From the NCBI RefSeq assembly GCF_025024155.1, contig NW_026251710.1, positions 806,001-870,000 of the forward strand: a stretch of DNA of 64,000 bases, read 5' to 3'. A program made the translations under genes and the position numbers. Source of the DNA: Gamsiella multidivaricata. Lineage: Eukaryota > Mortierellomycota > Mortierellomycetes > Mortierellales > Mortierellaceae. The notes beneath the pieces were generated by a model. That model saw nothing but the letters and a program-made list of their open reading frames with translations. It was not told the DNA's origin and ran no database searches. Positions 13,703-24,922 of this stretch are shown piece after piece. Position 1 is the stretch's first letter, and every line of letters starts with the position of its first letter.

Positions 13703-13746
13703 GATTTATCGGTATATCGACCGGGCTGGTCGAACACTTTTTCTAT

Positions 13747-16700
13747 TTAGACATAGAATCTATGCACAGTAAAGGAAGGAACAGTTTTTGTTAGAATCTT
13801 GATCGTGTCCAAAAAAAAAAAGAGATCTCCAACGACAGATACTTACTTCTTGTTGACGAGGAAGAGCAACAGATTGACGTTGACCTTGGCCATATTATCA
13901 AAGAGACTCATGATCTGGATATTATTGAACTGGCACTGCAACAGATCCTCGAGTCGCAATTCCATACTCGTCACCGGCATGCGGACCATCATGATGGATG
14001 CCTCGGCCTCGATCTGGAACAGACCCGGCTCATCACAGGAGATCGTGAGCGAGATCTGTGAATACTGCTTTGGTGATACGCCCTCGAGGTTCAAGAGCAC
14101 ACCCTTCTCGAACAGCTTCTGAGCCGTGTACTTGAACGAACCAAACTGGGGCAACCTGCCATGTCGCTGCAGGTTCCGGATATGGAAGTACTGCTTCGTG
14201 AACGGCATCACGTATCGCTGCTTCTTGCCCTTCTTCGTCGTGATGTTCGTCATGCACGACTCGACGTAATCGTGGTAGGATTTGATCTGGTTCTCGAGGT
14301 AAAGCTTCTTCTCGTTCAAATTCGACAGCGTTTGCTTGACCCGGTTCAGCTCCGCCGCACGCTGGATCCGTCGACGGTGCTTCGTCCGGATATCGACTGC
14401 GATCGCGCTGATCATATCCTGATACCCGTTCTTGCGCGTCACCTTGCCCGTCGACTCGAGCTGCAGGATTCCGTCGATCGCGTGCTGCTTCAGCTCAATG
14501 AACCGCATCGCGTTCATGTCTGCCATCATGTTGTTCGTCGTGTTCCTCAAACGGTCGTCGATCGATGATCCTGACGCGTTGTTGATCCGGCGTTGATGGT
14601 GTTGTTGTCTGTTCAACTCTGTCGCCTTCAGCTCCTCCCATGCTTGCTCCTCATGGATCGTCACCCTTCTCTCCAGGATCTCCATCAAGTTCTTTCCGGA
14701 CTGGATACGAATAATCGCCAGGATATATCGCTTCGTCTCCACAAACAGGTGCTTCAAATCCATGTCTGGATCATCCAAGTTCGCCGTGAACCGGTTCTGG
14801 AGTGTCAGGCACACTTCTCCATGACCCTGTGAGTGCTCCTCATATCCCGATGGTGGGTTTCCGAGCTCTGAAAGGATGACCCTCAAGGGATCGTCCATCT
14901 CCGGTGCCAGGACGTCGATCCTACTGGCCAGCATCGCGTGCATGTTGAAGATCTCGTAGGGCGAGATATAGACCGTTGGACGGATCGTGTTCACCTGGTC
15001 CACATACTCGTTGACCTCGAACTGCTTCTCAGGCTCCACGACCTCGACAACGCTCTTGAAGTACTTGGCGAAACGGGCGCCAGCATAACCGACGTACTCG
15101 TTCAGGGGCTTGAGATACACATTGTCGTCCGAGAACAGCTTGCCGACAGAGATCTGATTCAGCATTTTGGAGATCTCAGCCAAGTTCTTTCGCTGCATCG
15201 GGTTGACCACTCCTTCAATAACATCGAATCCCTCGGGTGCACTAAATTAAGAAGAAAACGTAAAAATTAGTCCACTTTCCTTAGCAAACTTCTTTGGTAA
15301 TAAAAAATAATCAGCATCGAATTACTTACACAATAGCAGGGTTGAGGTATCGGTAGTAGATCAGGTTGCCGACAGCTTTGGTGATGTTCTCCTCGGGCTC
15401 ATGTGGGAACTTTGAGCGGAGCGCATCTCCGACCTCCTTGGCAATGTATCGAATACCATAAGGCATCCTGGGCAAGCTCTCCAAAATGGCATCCAAGAAC
15501 ATTTCAGTCCTGAGACGGAGCTCCTGCAAATGACGGATGAATGTCGTGCGGGTCTCTGGGTCGTTCAGGGCTTCCGTATGATCGATGTGGAGAGGGCGCT
15601 CCGAGGGACGTCCTGTCCTCAATTCTTCGTTGTTGATGCTGGCTTTGTAGATCTATTGAGCGAATAGCATAGACCATATAGAGTGAGTGAGTGAGTGAAT
15701 GATTTTTTTTTTTTCCCGAGAAGTAAGTGTGGATCATTAATATCATGAGGACGACGATGCCTTACCATAAGAGGGTCACTCTCGAGATCCAAAAAGTCAT
15801 CCTCCAGAACTTGTCGAACGAGGGGCCCCAAGAGGTCGCGGAGGTATCTGCGTTCCTTGGCACCACGGACGTAGATCATGACCATCTTGACAAACATAAA
15901 GTTACCGCGCATAAAGTCGTTCACATTCAAGATCTCGCCAACTTCCTCGAAAATGGATTGCTAAAGATGAAAATGGAGATAGAGATGGAAAACGAAAAAA
16001 AAAAAAAAAAAAAAACAAAAAAAAAATAGGTATTGCGTTAGGCACTTGTTTGAGGTAAATGAACCAAGGAAAGTCATGCCAGTAGCTCTGTCATGTTCTC
16101 TACCTTGAACAGCTTGAGCAAGAGGTATTCTTCACGCGAGTTCTGAGCATATCCAAACAAGGTCAAGACGACGCCCTCGATCTGCTTCTTGATGCGATCC
16201 GTGAACAAGCCGGTCTTGGACATCATAAAGAACAGCTTGCTAAAGTACGCGGGCTGAGTCTGCAGCAAATAGAACAGCTGCTGGTACAGCACCAGGCGAT
16301 CACGACTCTCACGATCCAGCGACTTGAGCGTGTACGGGTTATTGGTCGCAGAGGCCGGCATCGACAACCGGCGCTGTGCCTTCTTCTTGGTCAAGGAGGA
16401 GGTCGTCTTAATGACCTCGTCCAGTGTGATGTGGTTCTGCACCAGAAGCGCAATCTTGATATCCAGCTCGTTCAATTGCGCGTCCGACTGCGTGTTCTCA
16501 CGAATCCTCCGGACTACCAGCTGACGCAGGTTCTCGAGCTCCAGTTCTTCCTCGAAATCAAAGTCGCTGTCATTCAAGAGGTGCAAGAATGTCTTGAGCG
16601 TTGTGATTGGTGGACTCGCTCCCGTGGCTACAAAATTCATTTAAAAAAAAAATAATAAGTATTCCATATAGCGGAGACCAAACATTTCGAAAGAAAATAT

Positions 16701-18731
16701 TACATACTCAGACTTCTGTAAGCCTCTCCCGCAGCCTTAGCTCGGAAGAGACTCTGCATCTTGACGATAGTATTGACATTGGCTTTGTAATAATTCTGTC
16801 GGTCTTGATACTTTTTGCGCTGAAGGAATCCACGAAGGTGCGCTTGAATCTACGAATGAATGAAAATAAAAAAAAAGGGGGTAAGATACTCGGTAGACAG
16901 GTAGACAGATAATGTCATCATGCATACAGAAATGAAAAGGATGAACTTACGGTGACGACCTGCGGTTCAAACGCCCGAAGTTGTTGTACTCGATGCCAAA
17001 AACGCCGCCGCACCAGTTCTCCACGGCTCTGTGCCTGCACCTTGATCAGGAACTCTTCCATCTGGTAGTGAAGATTGCGTCGCTCCAAGAACCGCTTGCG
17101 CTCCAGCGCACCCCTGAACAGCTGTTGACAGCGAACGATTGAGTCCGTATTGTTGGCCCAGAATAAATCACGCAGCTCCTGATTTGAGAGTAGCGTTTCT
17201 GGCTCCTCCTCCTCCTCCTCCTCTTCCTCTTCAGGAATGACCTCTGCAATGGCCATCTCGGGTCCATTCAGCTCCTTGGCGAGTGCTGATCCAACGTTTC
17301 CGAAACTGGGCAAGGAGATTCCAGCTGCGTCCAGTCCCTGGCGTGTGGCGTGGATTTCTGCGTCCGTGAACTGAAGTTCTCCGACCAAGTTCTTGATGTT
17401 GGGAGCCATGCCCTTGTTGGCGAGCATGTGACTGAGGGCATGGATGCAGTAGATGACCTTTGGGATGTTCTTTTTGTCGTACAGATCTGTCAGCTCGAAG
17501 ATGAAGATCTATGTGGACCATTTGTGGACCATTTGTGGGCTAGTTAGTTGGCTGGCCGGTTGCGACATTTCCATGCAATGCAAATGTGAAAAAATAGACT
17601 ACTTGCCTCTGGTAGCTTAATATTTCGCATGGCCTTGAATATACAGTTGATGTTGTCAGAGTGTTTGTATTGTAGTACAGGGTGCTATGACATAATGCGC
17701 GGTAAGAAATCAGACTCAGGAACTAGCTCAAAAATGCCATGCTTGTGCTCGAAATGACCCATGAAAACATACCTCAAAGATCTTTTTTACAGATGGGGGA
17801 TCAAAGAAGCGTGCGAGCTTGGCAAGGACAACACCGTTGCGAAGACTCTCCTCCAGCGTTGTGATTGCGTCGATTTCTTCATTGATACAGGCCTCAATCC
17901 ATCTATGGTCACATAGAAGGAATGCTTTGTGAGTAAAAATGGTGCCCGAAATCGAACGCATCCATGTCGTTTTCGGTCCGTTTGGTCTTACTCTTTTGCT
18001 TCACCGATATGGCACAGATAGTCGTATGCTTGCACTTGTTTGCGAGACTGGTCCATCCAACGGCCTCCTCGTACACCATCTTCTCGTGTCAGTCGGATGC
18101 GACCCTTCATACCTAGGGACAAGCGAACAAAGCAATGCGCGGCGCAGTTCCATGTCAGTAAATGACGTTCCGGCCAGTTCGTAACATCTCTGCTATTCGC
18201 CCCTGCTGTCTGTAGCTCCACCACCACTACCACCCGTCCGTGACCAAAGCATCTCCTTATTTTTCTGCAATAGGGGTGTTTTTGTACTGTTTTGTTGTAG
18301 ACAAAAGGTCATCTGGCCACATGCCCGATTTTAGAAAGCACCAGCAACACGATGAAGTGCAATAATATAGGGATGAACAGCGACAAAGGGGGAAGGGAAC
18401 TATGACAGTATTTCGTTCCCTTGCAACAACCTTTGACTGATTTGTTCGATCTCATCCTTGCTTCGATCATTATCGATATCCATTGCTGAATCTTTGGCGT
18501 CCCATTCTGATGTTGAGTCCGGAAGCAATGGGATTGTCCTCAAATCCATGTAGCCCCCAGGAACGCAGAGCTCCGGTACCCATGATTGACTGCCTTCACG
18601 CCGCTAAAAACGAAATCGACCGAGTTCTTACCTGTTACGTCCTCTGTATCTCCAGCCAGGGTCAGGTCGGCAATTGACGAGACGGAGATCAGGGTCGACA
18701 TGGGTCTGAGCTCCCTCGCGTTCGACAGCAT
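13747..18731 (-). CDS. IQGAP/Rng2-type scaffold (calponin homology, IQ motifs, RasGAP-like, RasGAP_C)
   Basis: Eleven minus-strand exons: 18632-18731, 17992-18112, 17773-17902, 17607-17684, 16951-17508, 16708-16849, 16104-16627, 15766-15960, 15330-15652, 13847-15241, 13747-13759. They total 1,192 residues, all in phase. CH domain at about 50-165 (RWMDQSRKQVQAYDYLCHIG, LRNGVVLAKLA). IQ-type motifs at about 265-375 (QQLFRGALERKRF, QAQSRGELVRRRF, IQAHLRGFLQRKKY). GAP-related domain at about 380-730, and RasGAP_C at the end. IQGAPs crosslink actin, bind calmodulin and Rho GTPases, and build the cytokinetic ring. Intron 4 uses a GC donor. A 13-nt last exon restores the family C-terminus NKKFYV. 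The first exon, joined over a 519-nt intron, is the least certain part. It is shorter than S. pombe Rng2 (about 1,490), with fewer IQ repeats. Confidence 0.9.
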
Positions 18732-20246
18732 GGTTGCTTGTCCTTGTGTACAAAGTCAGTGGGGCGAGGTGCTGAGCAGGTCGTGATAATGTTGTAATAA
18801 ACCGGGTTTCGACTATATTGGTCGATTGTTTCCTCGTTGTATGATATTCCAGAGGTGGTTCCTTGAAGAGTCGGTCCTTTGCGGGCTTGCTTCCTTTGTA
18901 ATGAAGAAGACAGAAGAGTGCGGATATAAAGAAGAGAAAAAAAGGCCGCTTAGATCTTATATCATTAAAGGCGTCCAAGTTGCGTCTTTTTTTCGAAAGC
19001 GGGGTAAAGTAGAAGAAAGGTGCTTTCAAGCGGGGAAGAAGAGAAGGAGTGAGGGAAAGAAGACAAGGAGGTTGGTGAGTGGATGAGAAAGAAAGACGAA
19101 AGACGGAAAACGAAAGGCGAAAGAAGAGAGGAGGTAGAACGAGAAGAAGCCCGGGGTGCTAATTGTTCCCATGTCATTTATGGTCGTGGCGTGCCCTGTC
19201 CCTGAAAAAGGGGGTGACTGAAGATGTCACCCGTCCCACGCTCTTTTTCTCCGCAAATCGATGATGCAAGTATTGCGGTGCAGGGCTCAGACCAGTGACA
19301 TCCATGCAAGAGCATTTTGCACTGTAGCCCGTGCCAGTGGTAGTGTGGTATAGTGTATGCGGCGCACAGGGAGAGGCCCTTTGGGGGAATCAACAAAGAA
19401 TGGGACTAACCCGCCAACATGTTTGTCTGCACTTACAACGGACGAGGGGCGGTATGGACACCACACTTTGTTGCAGGGTGTGGTGTGTCCTTACTGATGT
19501 CAATGGGGTATACGGAGAGGTCTCTTCGCCAAGAAGCGGTCGGGCCGGAGAGGGTGACAGGAATTACAGGAACATGAATAAGAATGAGGAAGAGAATCGA
19601 AAGGAGAAGAGATATGTTCGCCCATACCCATGGCATCCAGTGAAGCAGTGGAAGCGAAGGGAGTGGAGGGAAGTCCCAAGATGAGTGTCGTGTGTATGCA
19701 TGCATATGTGCTGGTGCAGGCTGTAATGGCGACTGGACATCACTCACATCCACAGTCAAAATGGTGCGTTTGCGACCGTGTTGGAACCGGGAGCTGGCGT
19801 CTTTTCCCATCCCTTTCTTTGATATCGGGGCGAAACGCGACAGAGGCATCAAACAATGTTTTTTTTTTATCGACGCCAGATCCCTAGGCGTATACCAACA
19901 TTTATTCCTTCGCTTTGCATACAGCAGGCGCTCCGATAGCGCGGCAATGGGCGCAGTAATGCAAGGGCATGCGGCCATTTTGCCACATGGCATGCTTGCC
20001 TTCAAAAACCGTTACAGCCTAAAGTGCGTTACAGCCATTCCCTGACAGTTGAGATTGCTATTGGTTGCTTGAGGTATGTTGCAGAAGTGTCCTGCAGGGC
20101 TGAGAGCAATATGCAAGCGATGCTTGTCGTAAGTCGTCTTCTACAAAGAACGAGTGACGGCTTGCGGTGGCGGGATGACATAGACGGATGCATCGTTCCA
20201 GGTCATATCCATGTCCCTGCTGCTGAGCGCACCATGAAAGTCAGTT
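18732..20246. other. Region without a supported gene
   Basis: Frames here are unstructured, including a 190-codon minus-strand frame at 19433-20005. The right part should include the 3' end of the small membrane-protein gene, the left part the promoter of the IQGAP gene. Confidence 0.5.
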
Positions 20247-20610
20247 TCAGGGTCGGAAAACCGAAGCCATGGTCTTGCGTGCCTGCGTCACTTGGTAATG
20301 GTAAGCCTGCGAGTAGAGTGTTATTTATCATACAGCCTTGATGATCGCTGGAGAGTAGAACATGTGCGCACTAAAAAGCACTTACAAGAAACGTTGCGAT
20401 AAAGCCAATGACAAGGCCAATAAGGGCTAATAAAAAGAGGTAGCCGATGCTTAGGAACCCGCCAGAGAGGCCAAACGCACCGGCACCGATAATAAGGATC
20501 GTGACAACAGCCATTATCACGGCGCTTTCCCGCTTGAAGTAGGATTTTGGTCCGCTTCCGTAATTCAGCAGGAAAGCCTGCCTCTTTTTGATTTTTCTAG
20601 ATGTCAACAT
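20247..20610 (-). CDS. Small two-helix membrane protein, unrecognised
   Basis: Two minus-strand exons (20386-20610 and 20247-20306), joined by a GT-AG intron in phase 0, give 94 residues. A basic N-terminus (SRKIKKRQAF, then KSYFKRES) precedes two close hydrophobic helices (AVIMAVVTILIIGAGAFGL; then LSIGYLFLLALIGLVIGFI) and a short polar tail ending in RP. This suits an ER or organelle hairpin protein with both ends on one side, but I do not recognise the family. Another acceptor (CTCTCCAG near 20350) would give a shorter tail, and reading through without splicing would give 79 residues. A 37-nt A/T homopolymer lies 7 nt upstream of the ATG. Confidence 0.5.
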
Positions 20611-20616
20611 GGATGT

Positions 20617-20655
<39 letters not shown>

Positions 20656-21587
20656 GAGTGTTAAACAACGGCAAGTATGTAAGGCAGAATGCGAGTGAAG
20701 AAGATGAGCGTTAAAGACAAGACAGAGTGGGGGCTGGAGATCACAGCAACAAAGAGCTCAAGGATATCATGAACGACCCAAGCTGCAGCGCAGGCACCAG
20801 CTACCTCAGATGACCGGAGGCTAGAGATGTTTATTCACTTGCTGGATTCTAGGTATGGCATTCCTATTGAGCAGTATTCAACGGCGGGCTGTTAGAGGCC
20901 AGAACGTCGTAGGATCGATTTGGAAGCCCATTTATTTTTGACGCCTGGCTCGTTCGAAGTCACAAACACAGCCCTAGGTATCCTCTGGGAAAGAGAAAGA
21001 GAGAGACAGAGCCTGGTGTGTAATTGCAATTACAAGGCCGAGTGAGGAAATGGCGAAACGATGTTCCTGGAGGGTTTTTCGAAATAGTTCATATATTTCA
21101 TGGAGAGCTTTGTGACACAAGCTAGTGGAAGATATCCCGGGAGAGGAGCGGTATGCATTGGGTTCTCGGCAGATCCTCGTATTAGGGGCCGAGAGAGAGA
21201 GGAGCGATCCATGTGGATGGGATGGATGAGCAAGTGTGCATGAGAGCATTTCGACTGCAAGTCGTGCGCCAACTTTTTCCATTTATGGCAGCCACCTTGC
21301 AGCGGAACAAAGAAACAGATCGGCCAAAAGGAAAAAAAAGGGAGTGAGTGCATGCTGTCTCAACCGGCCTCACTCGCAGACAGCCAGCCCGAGACACGAC
21401 GTCGTCTTTGAAAATAGCTGCTGGCACAAAAGTCTGCCATCCTCTTTTGTCTCTACACCGCCGTCTTTTCGACTCCACCTCTCTCTTTCTCTCTCTCCAT
21501 CCAGTCATATCTATCCTCCTCCTCCCCCTTCTCGCGCCGTTTCTGACCTCATCTACCGCTACTACCGTCCATCTTCCCTCTCTTGTC
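20611..21587. other. Divergent intergenic region between the small membrane-protein gene and the exchanger gene
   Basis: Contains an A37 tract (T on the minus strand) at 20618-20654 and, near the right end, a CT-rich leader for the exchanger gene. No other feature is supported. Confidence 0.55.
20618..20654. repeat. A37 homopolymer (T37 on the minus strand)
   Basis: Uninterrupted A run. On the coding strand of the 94-residue protein it is a T-tract ending 7 nt before the ATG, so it would lie in the leader or core promoter. Confidence 0.9.
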
Positions 21588-24565
21588 ATGGCCAGCGAAG
21601 CACGGCCGTTTTACGTCCTCATCACCCTCTTTGCTTTTGTCCACATCGTCACCCATCTATGGCCAAAACATCACTCGCGACCCCCTGGCGGAATCGCTGC
21701 TCATCTGTTCAAGCGGGCTGATCCTGCCGACGGGTCTCAGGTACAATTAATGTCCAAATGCCCACTGGATCACTTTAGTCGACTAAATGCGATAGTGGTC
21801 TTTGACATGACTATTAATATATACTTCTTCCCTCTAACCCATTGATCTATGCATCCATTCCATAGTGCGAAGATGTGTGGAGCCATAGCGACCACTGCGC
21901 ATACGTACAAGGATTTTGCGCTGACTACCATGCCGGGTTGATCAACTACCTTCACTTTTACTTTTGCGACCTGAGCGCACTGCACACACTCGCCTGCATC
22001 CTCTTGGTAACTCCATCATAATTCTATGTTCTATTCAGAGCGCTATGTAAGAATTTCTTAAGTGCATTCCTGACCCTACATTGCCTTTTGTGCTAGGCTA
22101 TATGGATGGTGTTTCTGTTTGCGCTGGTCGGCATTGCAGCATCGGATTTCTTTTGTAGGCTGGCCTCACTGTCTATTCCTGAAGCCAGTTGAGTGTGAAA
22201 GGAATGCTCTGTCCATCTGACATTTTTTGTGTAACATAGGCCCCAACCTCAATACCATCGCCAAAAAACTCCATTTGTCCGAGAGCATGGTAAGAGCATT
22301 TATATTTTGAGCCGTGGCCTGGCACTACTGTATTACGGTATCCTCACTGACATCTCTGATGATACTTAGACAGGTGTAACGTTCCTTGCCTTTGGTAACG
22401 CGTCGCCGGACATCTTTAGCACCTTCTCTGCATTTGGTGCTGGTAGCGAGACGCTGGCCGTGGGCGAAGTTGTCGGTAATTTCTCTTGTTCAACCCGAAC
22501 CATGGTCGCTTTAAATATGTTCGTACGCCCTTGACTAACACGATGATACTCGCTCCTGTAGGCGCGGCTTCATTTATCTCGTCCGTCGTTATTGGATCCA
22601 TGACCATCGCGAGGCCCTTTAAAGTGAGCCCTGCGCCGTTCTTCCGGGACACCATATTCTTCACAGGTTGCATTTTATTCACATTATACATGGTTTTGTC
22701 CAAAAGGATCACATTTGTCCAGAGTGTGATCCTTATCGCGGCCTATATCTCCTATGTCATAATCGTCGTGTTCGGTAATTTGAAGAACGCACGCCTTACC
22801 CAACAATCGCTGGCAGGTCCAGAGGTCGATGCTACGGTGGAACAGAATGATGCTGAAAGTGCTCACTCTTCGAAACGCGACGACGAGATTGGTTCTATCG
22901 AAAATGTTCGCGGTCAAATGGCCCAAGATCTCGACGCTGGCCTCGAGTCTGATACCCACATGATGGCAATGTCTCCTCCTTCTAATATCGTGGCACCATT
23001 CAATCCAAGCTACAACTCAAAGTCTTCAGCTAGACGCTGTCCCGCAATCCTAATTGAACAGGCTCAACCACCCGTAAGCCTAGTCATGACACAGAATAAG
23101 CGAAAGGGATATATTGCTGTCCGCAGGGAGAGTGCCGATGTGATTCACGTATTAAAGCCGTCGCAGGGTGACGACCCGAACCACGACCCAAGCTATACCC
23201 AGTTTCAACAGGCCCTGCTCCATCACTCTTTGATTCTGCCTGATCGCAGTGACCCGTCGAACAGACCAAGGAGTCCTATCTTTCAAGTACCACCAGGCGG
23301 GTCTTTCCAAGACAACATTCCAGTGGTTTCACGCAGACGACGGTGCACATTATTCTTCAACGAATGGTTCATGCCCGTATACTTTCCAACACTACTAGCG
23401 TGGAATGAAAAGTCGTGGATCCTCAAGATCCTCGCCGTAGGGTCTATCCCTATCGTGTTCATGTTGACCCTGACCTTGCCTGTGGTCAATATCTCTGAGG
23501 ATAACACGCGAGATGCTGACATTCCTCGCGTACAACATGCCCAAGACGAATCAAGGTCGTCCGAGGACACATTAGGCAGCAATCAGAGCATCGAAGAAAG
23601 AGCGTACAATGGCTGGTGCCGAGTGGCGACAATGGTCCAAATGATCGCCGCACCAGTCTTCATCACAGCAGCTATTACTAGTAAGGAACTGGCATTTAAA
23701 AGCCCATTATGGCAGCTTAATTTTTATTCATGATAACATTAACAGATTCAAATGCTTTGTTATCTAGGTGCAGCTGGTAAGAGTCCAGTGATCGTCCTTG
23801 CCGCCTTTGGCGTTGGAGTTATCATGTCAGTATTGCTCTTTTTCTTCAGTACGGAAGAGAAGCCGCCTCGATTCTATGAGGCCCTGGCGTTCCTCGGTTT
23901 TCTGGTGGCCATGGCATGGATTTTTGTCGTAGCGAATGAAGTCGTTGGGATTCTACAGGCGTTTGGCATGATCTTGGGCATCAGTGATGCGATCCTTGGG
24001 CTGACAGTGTTTGCCATGGTAAGGCTATCAATTGCGGCCGTTGTATCGTCCATTCGAGAAGAAAGTTAGAGCAACTGGGAACTGAGAGATGTTCGTTCAA
24101 CTTATTATTGTTTTCTTTTGCGGTCTCAACGGATCATAGGGAAATAGCCTGGGAGATCTCGTTGCCAATATCACAATCGCGAAGATGGGTTTCCCTCGCA
24201 TGGCGTTCTCGGCCTGCTTTGGCGGCCCCCTTCTTAGTAAGTATCAAAAGTCCATAGTTCAATGCGTCCCTTTGATGACTTGTGCACTAACAAAATTATG
24301 TTCAGACATGCTGCTGGGTGTAGGGATTAGTGGCACATATGTAACTCTGACCACAGGGTCGCCGATTACCCTAGACGTCTCTCCCACGCTCCTGGTGTCC
24401 CTAGGAGGGGTGCTGGTATCGATGCTGGGAACGATGGTGGTGGTGCCGAGATGCGGATATATGCTGTGTCGGTGGTGGGGCTTCATCCTGGTGGGTGTGT
24501 ACGTCGTTTGCATGGTCACGAACGTTGTCCTCGAGGTCAGGATGACCGCAGGATCCTTGCACTGA
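21588..24565 (+). CDS. Cation/Ca2+ exchanger of the CCX/NCLX (SLC8B1-like) branch
   Basis: Nine exons (21588-21740, 21866-22006, 22097-22154, 22240-22289, 22370-22475, 22562-23680, 23768-24018, 24140-24236, 24306-24565) give 744 residues. Two inverted alpha repeats define the Na+/Ca2+ exchanger superfamily: FGNASPDIFSTF (about 142-153, with GEVVGAASFISS following) and GNSLGDLVANI (627-637), then FGGPLLNMLLGVG. The G-N-x-x-P-D and G-N-S-x-G-D forms are those of the CCX/NCLX group. About ten membrane helices flank a long hydrophilic loop (about 210-440) rich in Ser, Asp and Arg. An N-terminal hydrophobic segment (FYVLITLFAFVHIVTHL) could be a signal sequence. It probably exchanges Ca2+ for Na+ or K+ at the vacuolar, mitochondrial or other internal membrane; which one cannot be read from the sequence. 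Confidence 0.9.
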
Positions 24566-24922
24566 GCAACCCCTCGTCCTTGTAAACAAAGATGCTTGTT
24601 GCTATTTGGCTCAACAAATCAATCAACCAAATCAACCGCGGGGTTGTACATATAGCCTGCTTCTAGTTTAAATAATAAATAGAATAGGCCTTATGGCACT
24701 TCGATCAACCAAAGCGCGCATCTCTTCCTCCTTTCTTTCTTCCTGTTTCCATTCGATCCTCTTACCGCCCCCTTTGCAGGAAAGACAGCGAGTTGCAATA
24801 GTCCGTCTGTCCATCGCATCCGCATCAGCCAACGAACGATCTCTTTAATTCCCAGGGCAACATTACCAATACAGAGCAGCCATACATTTTTCGGTGGCAC
24901 AGAGTGCAAACACGCAGAAAAG
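24566..24922. other. Intergenic region, exchanger to PS synthase
   Basis: Contains AATAAA at 24674-24679, the likely poly(A) signal of the exchanger gene, and the PS synthase promoter and leader. No other feature seen. Confidence 0.6.

Larger units (their letters stand above)
13334..13746. other. Convergent intergenic region between MVP1 and the IQGAP gene
   Basis: Shared 3' region. It holds the MVP1 poly(A) signal and a T36 tract, and nothing else that I can support. Confidence 0.7.

Noticed and set aside
19433..20005. 190-codon minus-strand frame
   Set aside because: No recognisable motif, poor composition, begins with no credible promoter or splice support. Probably chance.
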